Source: Actinomadura coerulea (GTDB taxonomy: Bacteria > Actinomycetota > Actinomycetes > Streptosporangiales > Streptosporangiaceae). From it: 64,000 bases of DNA. Position 1 is the first letter of the stretch. The number at the start of each line of letters is the position of its first letter. This document shows positions 17,096-24,995 of this stretch, in pieces. Location: contig NZ_JACHMQ010000001.1 in assembly GCF_014208105.1 (NCBI RefSeq), forward strand, positions 992,001 to 1,056,000, read 5' to 3'. A program made the position numbers and the translations under genes. A model generated the notes under the pieces. It was given only the letters and a program-made list of their open reading frames with translations, searched no databases and was not told the DNA's origin.

Positions 17096-17212
17096 TCGCC
17101 GACCTTACCGCGCCGGGCTTCGCGCCCGGCGGGGACCCGGCGCCCCGCTCGGCGACACGCTCGCGCCCGGCGCCCGGCGGCGGGCGGCGGGGGCCGCCGG
17201 GCCGGGCGGGCG

Positions 17213-18361
17213 TCAGGACGGCGGGAGGCCGAGGGCGCGGGCGATCAGCATGCGCTGCACCTCCGAGGTGCCCTCGCCCACTTCCAGGATCTTGGCGTCG
17301 CGGTAGAACCGGCCGACGGCGTACTCGTTCATGAAGCCGTAGCCGCCGAAGACCTGCGTGGCGTCGCGGGCGTTGTCCATCGCGGCGTTGGAGGCCACCA
17401 GCTTGGCGATCGCGGCCTCCTTCTTGAACGGCTCGCCGGCCAGCATCCGCGCGGCCGCCGCGTAGTAGGCGAGCCGGGCCGTGTGCGTCCGGGTCTCCAT
17501 GTCGGCGATCTTGAACTGGATCGCCTGGTAGCGGCCGATCTCCCTGCCGAACGCCTCCCGCTCGCGGACGTAGCGCAGGCACTCGTCCACGCAGCCCTGG
17601 GCGAGCCCGACCGACAGCGCGGCGATCGCGATGCGCCCCTCGTCCAGGATCCTCAGGAACTGGGCGTACCCCCGGCCGCGCTCGCCGACGAGGTTCTCGG
17701 CCGGGACGCGGACGTCGTCGAACGACAGCTCCCGCGTGTCGGACGCCGACCAGCCGACCTTGGAGTACTTGCGCCCGACCGTGAAACCCGGGGTCCCGGT
17801 CGGGACGAGGATCGTGGAGATCTCGCCGTCGCCGGTGAAGGCGGTCACGGTCACGAACGCGGTGATGTCGGTGCCGGCGTTGGTGATGAACGACTTGGAC
17901 CCGTTGATCACCCAGGAGTCGCCGTCCAGCCGGGCCGTGGTGCGCATGCCGCCGGGGACGTCGGACCCGCCGCCCGGCTCGGTCAGCCCGAAGCCCGCGA
18001 GGCGCTCGCCCGAGGTGAGCCGCGGCAGCCACCGCTCCTTCTGCTCGGCGGACCCGAACCGGTAGATCGGCATCGCGCCCAGCGACACCCCGGCCTCCAG
18101 GGTGATCGCGACGGACGAGTCGACGCGCGCCAGCTCCTCCAGGGCGAGGCAGAGCGTGAAGTAGTCGCCGCCCATGCCGCCGTGCTCCTCCGGGAACGGC
18201 AGCCCGAACAGGCCCATCTTGCCCATCGCGGCGACGATCTCGTAGGGGAACTCCCCGCGCTCGTACAGGTCCCCGATCACCGGGGCGACGCTCTCGCGGG
18301 CGAACCGCTCGACCGTGCGCCGCAGCTCCTCCTGCTCCTCGCCGAGCGTGAAGTCGATCAT
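17213..18361 (-). CDS. acdH: Acyl-CoA dehydrogenase (AcdH/FadE19-like, branched-chain acyl-CoA)
   Basis: A 382-residue FAD acyl-CoA dehydrogenase, last gene of the leucine/isovalerate-type operon. Signatures: FGLTEPGGGSDVPGG, the FAD/substrate strand FITNAGTDI, GRIAIAALSVGLAQG and the terminal GEGTSEVQRMLIAR. The Glu of GEGTSE (about residue 363) is the catalytic base position of short/medium-chain dehydrogenases; human isovaleryl-CoA dehydrogenase has Gly-Ala there and uses a different Glu. Thus this enzyme uses the common base and may have broad branched or short-chain specificity, as reported for Streptomyces AcdH. ATG 18361 lies three bases after the lyase stop. FAD and electron-transfer flavoprotein are the expected partners. 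Confidence 0.95.
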   Translation of the reverse strand: MIDFTLGEEQEELRRTVERFARESVAPVIGDLYERGEFPYEIVAAMGKMGLFGLPFPEEHGGMGGDYFTLCLALEELARVDSSVAITLEAGVSLGAMPIYRFGSAEQKERWLPRLTSGERLAGFGLTEPGGGSDVPGGMRTTARLDGDSWVINGSKSFITNAGTDITAFVTVTAFTGDGEISTILVPTGTPGFTVGRKYSKVGWSASDTRELSFDDVRVPAENLVGERGRGYAQFLRILDEGRIAIAALSVGLAQGCVDECLRYVREREAFGREIGRYQAIQFKIADMETRTHTARLAYYAAAARMLAGEPFKKEAAIAKLVASNAAMDNARDATQVFGGYGFMNEYAVGRFYRDAKILEVGEGTSEVQRMLIARALGLPPS

Positions 18362-18364
18362 TTG

Positions 18365-19294
18365 CTACTCCGATCCAGGTGACAGGGCCTGCACTACGCG
18401 GGACGGGCTGGGACGGCCCAGCCGGTCCGCCATCCAGCGGCTCGTGGCCGCGAGCCCGTCGAGGTCGACGCCCGTCTCGACGCCGAGGCCGTTCAGCATC
18501 CAGACGAGGTCCTCGGTGGCCAGGTTTCCGGTGGCGCTCTCGGCGTACGGGCAGCCGCCGAGTCCGCCGGCCGAGGAGTCCACGACGGTGACGCCCGCGC
18601 GGAGCGCGGCGAGGGTGTTGGCCAGCGCCTGCCCGTAGGTGTCGTGGAAGTGGACGGCGAGGCGGTCGGTGCCGATGCCCGCCCCGGCCAGCGCCTCGAT
18701 GAGCGCGGTGACCTGGCCTGGAGTGCCGACGCCGATGGTGTCGCCGAGGCTGAGCTGGGAGCAGCCCATGTCCATCATGCGGGACGCGACGGACACGACC
18801 TGCTCGACGGGGACGTCGCCCTCCCACGGGTCGCCGCACACCATCGACACGTAGGCGCGCACCCAGAGCCCCTCGGCGCGCGCGCGTTCCACGACCGGGG
18901 CGAACATCGCGAGGGACTCGTCCACGGTGCGGTTGAGGTTGCGGCGGGCGAACGTCTCGGTGGCGCTGCCGAAGATCGCGATCTCGGTGACGCCGTTGGC
19001 GAGCGCCCGGTCCAGGCCCCGCTCGTTCGGCACCAGGACGGGATACCGCAGCTCGGGGGAGCGCGGCAGGATGTCGAGGAGCTGCTCGGCGTCGGCGAGC
19101 TGCGGCACCCACCTGGGGTGGACGAAGCTGGTCGTCTCGATCGTGCGCAGCCCCGCGTCCGCCAGCCGGGTCACGAACTCCGCCTTGACCTCGGCGGGGA
19201 CGACCGCCTGCTCGTTCTGCAGCCCGTCCCGCGGCCCGACCTCGTAGATCGTGACCCGCCCGGGAAGGCCGGAAAGGGGTACCGGCACCGTCAT
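18365..19294 (-). CDS. Hydroxymethylglutaryl-CoA lyase
   Basis: A 309-residue DRE-TIM aldolase that splits HMG-CoA to acetoacetate and acetyl-CoA, the final step of leucine breakdown. Motifs: [15 protein letters not shown] with the catalytic Arg-Asp pair, [16 protein letters not shown], the [12 protein letters not shown] metal site, and the signature loop [18 protein letters not shown] containing the active-site Cys. ATG 19294 overlaps the carboxylase stop (ATGA), indicating coupling. Its place between a biotin carboxylase and an acyl-CoA dehydrogenase is the standard actinobacterial order (from memory SCO2776-SCO2779 in Streptomyces coelicolor). Confidence 0.96.
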   Translation of the reverse strand: MTVPVPLSGLPGRVTIYEVGPRDGLQNEQAVVPAEVKAEFVTRLADAGLRTIETTSFVHPRWVPQLADAEQLLDILPRSPELRYPVLVPNERGLDRALANGVTEIAIFGSATETFARRNLNRTVDESLAMFAPVVERARAEGLWVRAYVSMVCGDPWEGDVPVEQVVSVASRMMDMGCSQLSLGDTIGVGTPGQVTALIEALAGAGIGTDRLAVHFHDTYGQALANTLAALRAGVTVVDSSAGGLGGCPYAESATGNLATEDLVWMLNGLGVETGVDLDGLAATSRWMADRLGRPSPSRVVQALSPGSE

Positions 19295-21228
19295 GCCTCC
19301 TCGATCATGGCCAGCACCGCGTCCAGGGCGACCTGCGCGCCCGCGCGGACCGGCAGCTTCGCCACGACGCCGGCGAGCGGCGCGGTGACGGTGTGCTCCA
19401 TCTTCATCGCCTCGACGACCACGAGAGGCTGCCCGGCCTCGACGCGGTCGCCCTCGGCCGCCTTGACCGCCAGCACCGTCCCGGGCATCGGGCTGCGCAG
19501 CACGCCGTCGCCCGCGGCCGCGGCGTCGGCGCCGCCCTCGGCGCGGACGTGCTCGCTCAGCGCCCACGCGTGCCCGTCGCGCCCGAGCCACAGGGTGCGC
19601 CCGTCCCGGGCGCCGGCGAACGAGGTCGTCCTTCCCCCGTAGGTCAGGGTGAACGGCCTGGTGAGCGACGCGGCGACCGGAGGCTCACCGCCGACGGCGA
19701 CGCGCGCGGACGCCGCCCTGCCCTGGACGCGGACCTCCACCGGGTCGCCGCCGGACGGGGTGATGATCCACGGCGCCCAGGCGTGGGCGCCGGGGCGCCA
19801 GCCGTCCGGGACGTCCCACGGGTCGTCGCCGGACTCCAGGTCGAGCATCCGCTCCAGCGCGGCGGCGGCGAGCACCTCGGGCGGCACGGACGCGCCCGCG
19901 ACGAGGTCGTCCAGGGAGCGCTCGACCAGGCCGGTGTCGAGATCGCCCGACACGACCGAGGGGTGCCGCAGCAGCGCGCGCAGGAACGCGACGTTCGTGG
20001 GGACGCCGAGCAGCGTGTAGGACGCGAGCGCGCGGTCGAGCCTGCGCAGCGCCTCGGCGCGGTCGGCGCCGTGGACGATGACCTTGGCGAGCATGGGGTC
20101 GTAGGAGCCGCCGACCTCCGTCCCGACGTCGAGCCCGGAGTCGACCCGCGCGGTCGCGGGCTCGTCGAGGGCGAGCACGCGCCCGCCGGTGGGCAGGAAT
20201 CCGCGCGCCGGGTCCTCGGCGTAGACGCGGGCCTCGATGGAGTGGCCGTCCAGGCGCACCCCGTCCTGCGTGAACGGCAGCGGCTCTCCCGCCGCCACCC
20301 GGAGCTGGAGCTCGACCAGGTCGAGTCCCGTGACGAGTTCGGTCACGGGGTGCTCGACCTGGAGCCGGGTGTTCATCTCCATGAAGAAGAACTCGTCGGG
20401 GCGGTCGGCCGAGACGATGTACTCGACCGTCCCGGCGCCCACGTACCCGACGGCCTGCGCGGCGGCGACGGCGGCGGCGCCCATCCGCTCGCGCGCGGCG
20501 GCGTCCAGCAGCGGGGACGGCGCCTCCTCGACGATCTTCTGGTGCCGGCGTTGGAGGCTGCACTCGCGCTCGCCGAGGTGGACGGCGCCGCCGTGCGCGT
20601 CGGCGAAGACCTGGATCTCGATGTGCCGCGGGTTCTCGACGAACCGCTCCGCGAGCAGCGTGTCGTCGCCGAACGAGCCACGCGCCTCCCGCCGGGCGGA
20701 CGCGATCGCCTCCGGCAGGTCCGCGGCGTCCCGGACGAGCCGCATGCCCTTCCCGCCGCCGCCCGCGGACGGCTTGAGCAGCACCGGCAGCCCGACCTCC
20801 AGCGCCGCGGCCTCCAGCTCGGCGTCGGACAGGCCGGGCTCGTCGCGCCCGGGGACCACCGGGACGCCGGCGGCCGCGACGGTCCGCTTCGCGCGGATCT
20901 TGTCGCCCATCGCCTCGATCGCCCCGGCCGGCGGGCCGACGAACACCAGCCCCGCCTCGCCGCAGGCCCGCGCGAACGCCGTGTTCTCGGCGAGGAACCC
21001 GTAGCCGGGGTGGACGGCGGACGCGCCGGCGCCGCGGGCGGCCTCGACGACCGCCTCGATGTCCAGGTACGACGGGATCAGCAGGGCCTCGTCCGCCTCC
21101 CGCACATGGCGCCCCAGGGCGTCGGCCCGGGTGTGGACGGCCACGGACCGGATGCCGAGCCGCCGCAGCGTGCGGAAGACGCGGACGGCGATCTCCCCGC
21201 GGTTGGCGACCAGGACGCTGTCGAACAT
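19291..21228 (-). CDS. accA1: Acyl-CoA carboxylase alpha subunit (biotin carboxylase plus BCCP)
   Basis: A 645-residue biotin-dependent carboxylase subunit: N-terminal [20 protein letters not shown]-grasp with [15 protein letters not shown] and [28 protein letters not shown], and a C-terminal biotinyl domain [12 protein letters not shown] with the biotinylated Lys near 609. In this operon it probably serves methylcrotonyl-CoA carboxylase. The ATG at 21228 is preferred: GAGG lies six bases upstream and family proteins begin at MFDS. A GTG at 21240 overlapping the upstream stop (GTGA) is the alternative. Confidence 0.96.
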   Translation of the reverse strand: MFDSVLVANRGEIAVRVFRTLRRLGIRSVAVHTRADALGRHVREADEALLIPSYLDIEAVVEAARGAGASAVHPGYGFLAENTAFARACGEAGLVFVGPPAGAIEAMGDKIRAKRTVAAAGVPVVPGRDEPGLSDAELEAAALEVGLPVLLKPSAGGGGKGMRLVRDAADLPEAIASARREARGSFGDDTLLAERFVENPRHIEIQVFADAHGGAVHLGERECSLQRRHQKIVEEAPSPLLDAAARERMGAAAVAAAQAVGYVGAGTVEYIVSADRPDEFFFMEMNTRLQVEHPVTELVTGLDLVELQLRVAAGEPLPFTQDGVRLDGHSIEARVYAEDPARGFLPTGGRVLALDEPATARVDSGLDVGTEVGGSYDPMLAKVIVHGADRAEALRRLDRALASYTLLGVPTNVAFLRALLRHPSVVSGDLDTGLVERSLDDLVAGASVPPEVLAAAALERMLDLESGDDPWDVPDGWRPGAHAWAPWIITPSGGDPVEVRVQGRAASARVAVGGEPPVAASLTRPFTLTYGGRTTSFAGARDGRTLWLGRDGHAWALSEHVRAEGGADAAAAGDGVLRSPMPGTVLAVKAAEGDRVEAGQPLVVVEAMKMEHTVTAPLAGVVAKLPVRAGAQVALDAVLAMIEEA

Positions 21229-21236
21229 CAACACCC

Positions 21237-22850
21237 TCACATCCGGAAGACGCCGTAGCCGACCGGCTCCAGCGGTGCGTTGGCCGCGACCGACAGCCCG
21301 AGCCCGAGCACGCGCCGGGTGTCGAGCGGGTCGATCACGCCGTCGTCCCACAGCCGCGCCGTCGAGTAGTACGGGTTGCCCTGCGCCTCGTACTGCTCGC
21401 GGATCGGCGCCTTGAACCCTTCCTCGTCCTCGGCGGGCCACTCCTCGCCGCGCGCCTCCATCTGGTCGCGGCGGACGGTGGCGAGGACGCTCGCCGCCTG
21501 CTCGCCGCCCATGACCGAGATGCGGGCGTTCGGCCACATCCACAGGAAGCGCGGCGAGTACGCCCGGCCGCACATCGCGTAGTTGCCGGCGCCGAACGAG
21601 CCGCCGATCACGACCGTGAACTTCGGGACGCGGGCGCAGGCGACGGCGGTCACCATCTTCGCGCCGTGCTTGGCGATGCCGCCGGCCTCGTACTCGCGCC
21701 CGACCATGAACCCGGTGATGTTCTGCAGGAACACCAGCGGGACGCTGCGCCGGTCGCACAGCTCGATGAAGTGCGCGCCCTTCTGCGCCGACTCGCCGAA
21801 CAGGATGCCGTTGTTGGCGACGATCCCGACCGGGTGCCCGTGGATGCGCGCGAAGCCGGTGACGAGCGTCGCGCCGTACTCCTTCTTGAACTCCTGGAAG
21901 CGGCTGCCGTCGACGATGCGGGCGATCACCTCGCGCACGTCGTAGGGGGTGCGCGAGTCCGGCGGGACGATCCCGTACAGCTCCGACGGGTCGGCGGCGG
22001 GCTCCTCGGGCGGGGCGACCTCCCACGGGCGCGGCTCGCGCGGGCCCAGCGTGGCGACGATGTCGCGCACGATCCGCAGGGCGTGCGCGTCGTCCTCGGC
22101 GAGGTGGTCGGTCACGCCGGACGTGCGCGAGTGCAGCTCGCCGCCGCCGAGCTCCTCCGCCGTCACGACCTCGCCGGTGGCGGCCTTCACCAGCGGCGGC
22201 CCGCCGAGGAAGATCGTCCCCTGGCCGCGGACGATGACGGCCTCGTCGCTCATCGCCGGGACGTAGGCGCCGCCCGCCGTGCACGACCCCAGGACGGCCG
22301 CGATCTGCGGGATGCCGCGGCCGGACATCGTGGCCTGATTGTAGAAGATGCGGCCGAAGTGCTCGCGGTCGGGGAACACCTCGTCCTGGCGGGGCAGGAA
22401 CGCGCCGCCGGAGTCGACCAGGTAGAGGCAGGGGAGGCGGTTGTGCAGCGCCACCTCCTGCGCCCGCAGGTGCTTCTTCACCGTGACCGGGTAGTACGTG
22501 CCGCCCTTGACGGTGGCGTCGTTCGCCACGATGACGCATTCGCGTCCGGAGACCCGCCCGACGCCGGTGATGATCCCCGCGCCCGGCGCCTCGTCCCCGT
22601 ACATGCCGTTCGCGGCCAGCGGCGACAGCTCCAGGAAGGGCGAGCCGGGGTCCAGGAGCGTGTCGACCCGGTCGCGGGGCAGCAGCTTGCCGCGCGCCGC
22701 GTGCCGCTCGCGGGCGCGCTCGGGTCCGCCGCGGCCCGCCCGGTCGACGCGGTCGCGCAGCTCCGCGACGAGCGCCTCGTTGTGCGCGGCGCTCGCCTTG
22801 AACGCCTCGCCCGCGACGTCGGCGCGCGAGCCGATCTCGGGTCCGCTCAT
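21237..22850 (-). CDS. accD1: Acyl-CoA carboxylase beta subunit (carboxyltransferase, methylcrotonyl-CoA type)
   Basis: A 537-residue carboxyltransferase with the two crotonase-like halves: [20 protein letters not shown] and [18 protein letters not shown] in the N-half, [19 protein letters not shown] as an oxyanion region, and [20 protein letters not shown] in the C-half. These match the MccB/AccD1 group that carboxylates 3-methylcrotonyl-CoA. First gene of the operon; ATG 22850 follows AAGGGGGG. The promoter lies in the operator-rich divergent region shared with TetR. The complete pathway from isovaleryl-CoA to acetoacetate is here except an enoyl-CoA hydratase. Confidence 0.96.
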   Translation of the reverse strand: MSGPEIGSRADVAGEAFKASAAHNEALVAELRDRVDRAGRGGPERARERHAARGKLLPRDRVDTLLDPGSPFLELSPLAANGMYGDEAPGAGIITGVGRVSGRECVIVANDATVKGGTYYPVTVKKHLRAQEVALHNRLPCLYLVDSGGAFLPRQDEVFPDREHFGRIFYNQATMSGRGIPQIAAVLGSCTAGGAYVPAMSDEAVIVRGQGTIFLGGPPLVKAATGEVVTAEELGGGELHSRTSGVTDHLAEDDAHALRIVRDIVATLGPREPRPWEVAPPEEPAADPSELYGIVPPDSRTPYDVREVIARIVDGSRFQEFKKEYGATLVTGFARIHGHPVGIVANNGILFGESAQKGAHFIELCDRRSVPLVFLQNITGFMVGREYEAGGIAKHGAKMVTAVACARVPKFTVVIGGSFGAGNYAMCGRAYSPRFLWMWPNARISVMGGEQAASVLATVRRDQMEARGEEWPAEDEEGFKAPIREQYEAQGNPYYSTARLWDDGVIDPLDTRRVLGLGLSVAANAPLEPVGYGVFRM

Positions 22851-22864
22851 GACCCCCCTTCCCG

Positions 22865-22905
22865 GTTAACGTTCATTAACAATGCTGATGTTAACGGTCG
22901 TTAAC
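22865..22905. promoter_or_regulatory. Two TetR operators between the leucine operon and its regulator
   Basis: GTTAACGTTCATTAAC (22865-22880) and GTTAACGGTCGTTAAC (22890-22905) are near-identical copies of a TTAACG-NN-CGTTAA palindrome, 25 bp apart. The second overlaps a possible -35 for the TetR gene; TAGACT (22916-22921) is a good -10 whose start point would fall on the TetR ATG. Binding would also cover the accD1 promoter on the other strand. Confidence 0.88.
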
Positions 22906-22928
22906 AACTCTAGTCTAGACTGGGCCGC

Positions 22929-23606
22929 ATGACGTCCCACCCCGCCGAGGCGCCGCCGGGCCCGCCCAACCCGCGCCGGGCCGAGATCCTCGGCGCCGCC
23001 GCCGAGCTGTTCGCGCGCCGCGGCTACCACGGGGCGTCGATCGGCGACCTCGGCCGGGCCGTGGGGCTCACCGGCCCCGCCCTCTACCGCCACTTCAGCG
23101 GCAAGGAGGCCGTGCTCGCCGAGATGCTCCTCGACATCAGCGAGCGGCTCCTCGCCGAGGGCCGGTGCCGCGCCGCCGGCCCCGACCCCGGGCGCGCCCT
23201 CGACGCGCTGCTGAACTGGCACATCGCGTTCGCCCTCGACAACCCCGCGCTGATCACCGTGCACGAGCGGGAACTGGACAACGTCCCCGAGCCGCAGCGC
23301 CACCGCATCCGCCGGCTCCAGCGCGCCTACGTCGAGGAGTGGGTCGCCGTCCTGCGCCGCCTCGACCCCCGGCCGCCGGACGAGCGCGCCCGCGCCGCGG
23401 TCCACGCCTGCTTCGGCCTTCTCAACTCCACCCCGCGCAGCGCCGCGCAGGGCCTGGACCGCGCCGCCATGGCCGCCCTCCTGCACGGCATGGCCCGCGC
23501 CGCCCTCGACGGCGCCGCCGCGGACTCTCCCCTCCCGGACGACACCTCTCCGGACGCCGGTCCGGAGAGCGTGTCTGAGGAGACCCGGCCCGCCGGCCGG
23601 GGCTAG
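22929..23606 (+). CDS. TetR-family regulator of the leucine/isovalerate operon
   Basis: A 225-residue repressor: helix-turn-helix at residues about 20-65 (ILGAAAELFARRGYHGASIG, then VGLTGPALYRHFSGKEAVLA) and a helical ligand domain. The divergent position, the paired operators and the conserved synteny (a TetR gene beside accD1/accA1 operons in mycobacteria and streptomycetes, from memory) point to control of the operon, probably by a CoA thioester intermediate. ATG 22929 lacks a ribosome site and coincides with the predicted transcription start. Its TAG shares four bases (23603-23606) with the stop of the opposing gene. Confidence 0.92.
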   Translation: MTSHPAEAPPGPPNPRRAEILGAAAELFARRGYHGASIGDLGRAVGLTGPALYRHFSGKEAVLAEMLLDISERLLAEGRCRAAGPDPGRALDALLNWHIAFALDNPALITVHERELDNVPEPQRHRIRRLQRAYVEEWVAVLRRLDPRPPDERARAAVHACFGLLNSTPRSAAQGLDRAAMAALLHGMARAALDGAAADSPLPDDTSPDAGPESVSEETRPAGRG

Positions 23607-24982
23607 CAGGAGGCCGTCTGGCCGTCCAATGAGCGGCGCACCGCGCGGGCGAACGTCCGGGCGCCGACGTCCTCATTGTTGATCATCTTGACGACGCAGC
23701 CGCGGAACGTGCGGCTGAACGTGCTGTAGTGCGCCGTCACCGGCCGCGGTGACGCGTTCGGCAGAGCGGTCACGATCGCCTGGCCGAGCTCCCGAAGCTG
23801 GTCGTGGTCGAGGACATTCGTCTCATCCAGGCCGGTCTTCTTCTCGTCGAGTTCCGAGCATTTGGCGATCTGCCAGTTCTCGGGCACCGCCTGGCCGGGG
23901 CGCAGGCGGAGCGCCGAGTAGCGGGCGGGGGCGAGCCCGCCGCACGCGAAGAGCTCCTGCTGGCTCTTCTCTTCGGTGAGGAACTCGACCAGCTTCTCGG
24001 CGTCGGCGGCGTGGGGGGAGCGCTTCGCGACGGCGAGGTTCTGCCCGCCGAGGACGGTGCGGCCGGGCAGGGCGCTCACCTCGAATCTCAGGCCCCCGTC
24101 CCGCTGCATCTGCGGCTCGGCGGCGAGCGTCGAGAACGCGTAGGGCCAGTTGCGCATCAGGCGCTCAGTCGGGGAGCCGCCCTTCTGCGTACTGGAGGAG
24201 AACGCGTCGATGCTCTCTCGCTCGTGATACTCCCGCGGGTCGGGACGGAGCCCCCTGACCCTCGTGGCGAATTCCTTCAGCGGCTGGTAGACGTTCTCGA
24301 TGAGATACCCCTCGTCCCGGCCGCCCTCTCCCATGAAACCGTCGCCTCCGCTGTTCCACACACTTTCGAGCGCGTTCACGGTCAGGCCTTCGTAGTCGGC
24401 GAGTTGCATGATGACCGGAGAGTCGATGAGACGAGCCCATGAGCGAGGCCGTGCCGTGTTCGTCCGCATGTCGGTGCGGCGGTAGAGCAGCCCGACGTCC
24501 ACGTTGAACGGGACGGCGTAGAGATCGCCGTGCCACATACCGGTCTGGAGCGCGTTGGGGAAGAAGTCCTTCAGACCCTTGAGATCGTCGAGGCGACGCA
24601 GGTATCCGCTTTCGGCGAACTGCGCCGTCCAGGTGTTGTCCATGATCAGGACGTCGTAGGCGCAGCCGCCGGACTCCTCCATGGCCTTGATCTGGCTGTG
24701 CTGCAGGTCGGTGGAGTCCGACACCTCGACGAGCGTGGCGTGCCGATGCGACTTGTTCCATTCCGTGATGAGCGCGCGCCTCTGGTAGTTGAGGCTGATG
24801 TCGGTGCCGCCCACGACGAACAGTTCGCTGTGCTCGCACTTCGCGGGGAGCGGAGTGTAGGAGGAGACCGGGTCGAGGAGTGCCGCGGCTCCGATGATCA
24901 GCGCGACCACCGCCCCGACGGTGAAGAAGATCCAGGAGGGGCGGTCGTGCGGCCGGACGCGGAAGCGCGGCCAGGAGGTCAT
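23603..24982 (-). CDS. Membrane-anchored extracellular solute-binding protein (family 1-like)
   Basis: A 459-residue protein with an N-terminal uncleaved-looking membrane segment (WIFFTVGAVVALIIGAAALL, residues about 17-37) and no lipobox, followed by an extracytoplasmic type II binding-protein fold: LFVVGGTDISLNYQRRAL, DVLIMDNTWTAQFAESGYL, AVPFNVDVGLLYRRTDM, NWPYAFSTLAAEP and GGQNLAVAKRSPHAADAEK. The sugar-binding family 1 logic is clear, yet no permease or ATPase lies nearby. It follows the VWA fusion gene by 13 bases, so the two form an operon. Three Cys pairs could form disulfides outside the cell. The ligand is unknown; a sensing or surface role is more likely than import. Confidence 0.85.
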   Translation of the reverse strand: MTSWPRFRVRPHDRPSWIFFTVGAVVALIIGAAALLDPVSSYTPLPAKCEHSELFVVGGTDISLNYQRRALITEWNKSHRHATLVEVSDSTDLQHSQIKAMEESGGCAYDVLIMDNTWTAQFAESGYLRRLDDLKGLKDFFPNALQTGMWHGDLYAVPFNVDVGLLYRRTDMRTNTARPRSWARLIDSPVIMQLADYEGLTVNALESVWNSGGDGFMGEGGRDEGYLIENVYQPLKEFATRVRGLRPDPREYHERESIDAFSSSTQKGGSPTERLMRNWPYAFSTLAAEPQMQRDGGLRFEVSALPGRTVLGGQNLAVAKRSPHAADAEKLVEFLTEEKSQQELFACGGLAPARYSALRLRPGQAVPENWQIAKCSELDEKKTGLDETNVLDHDQLRELGQAIVTALPNASPRPVTAHYSTFSRTFRGCVVKMINNEDVGARTFARAVRRSLDGQTASC

Positions 24983-24995
24983 GGTCGTGCCCCCC

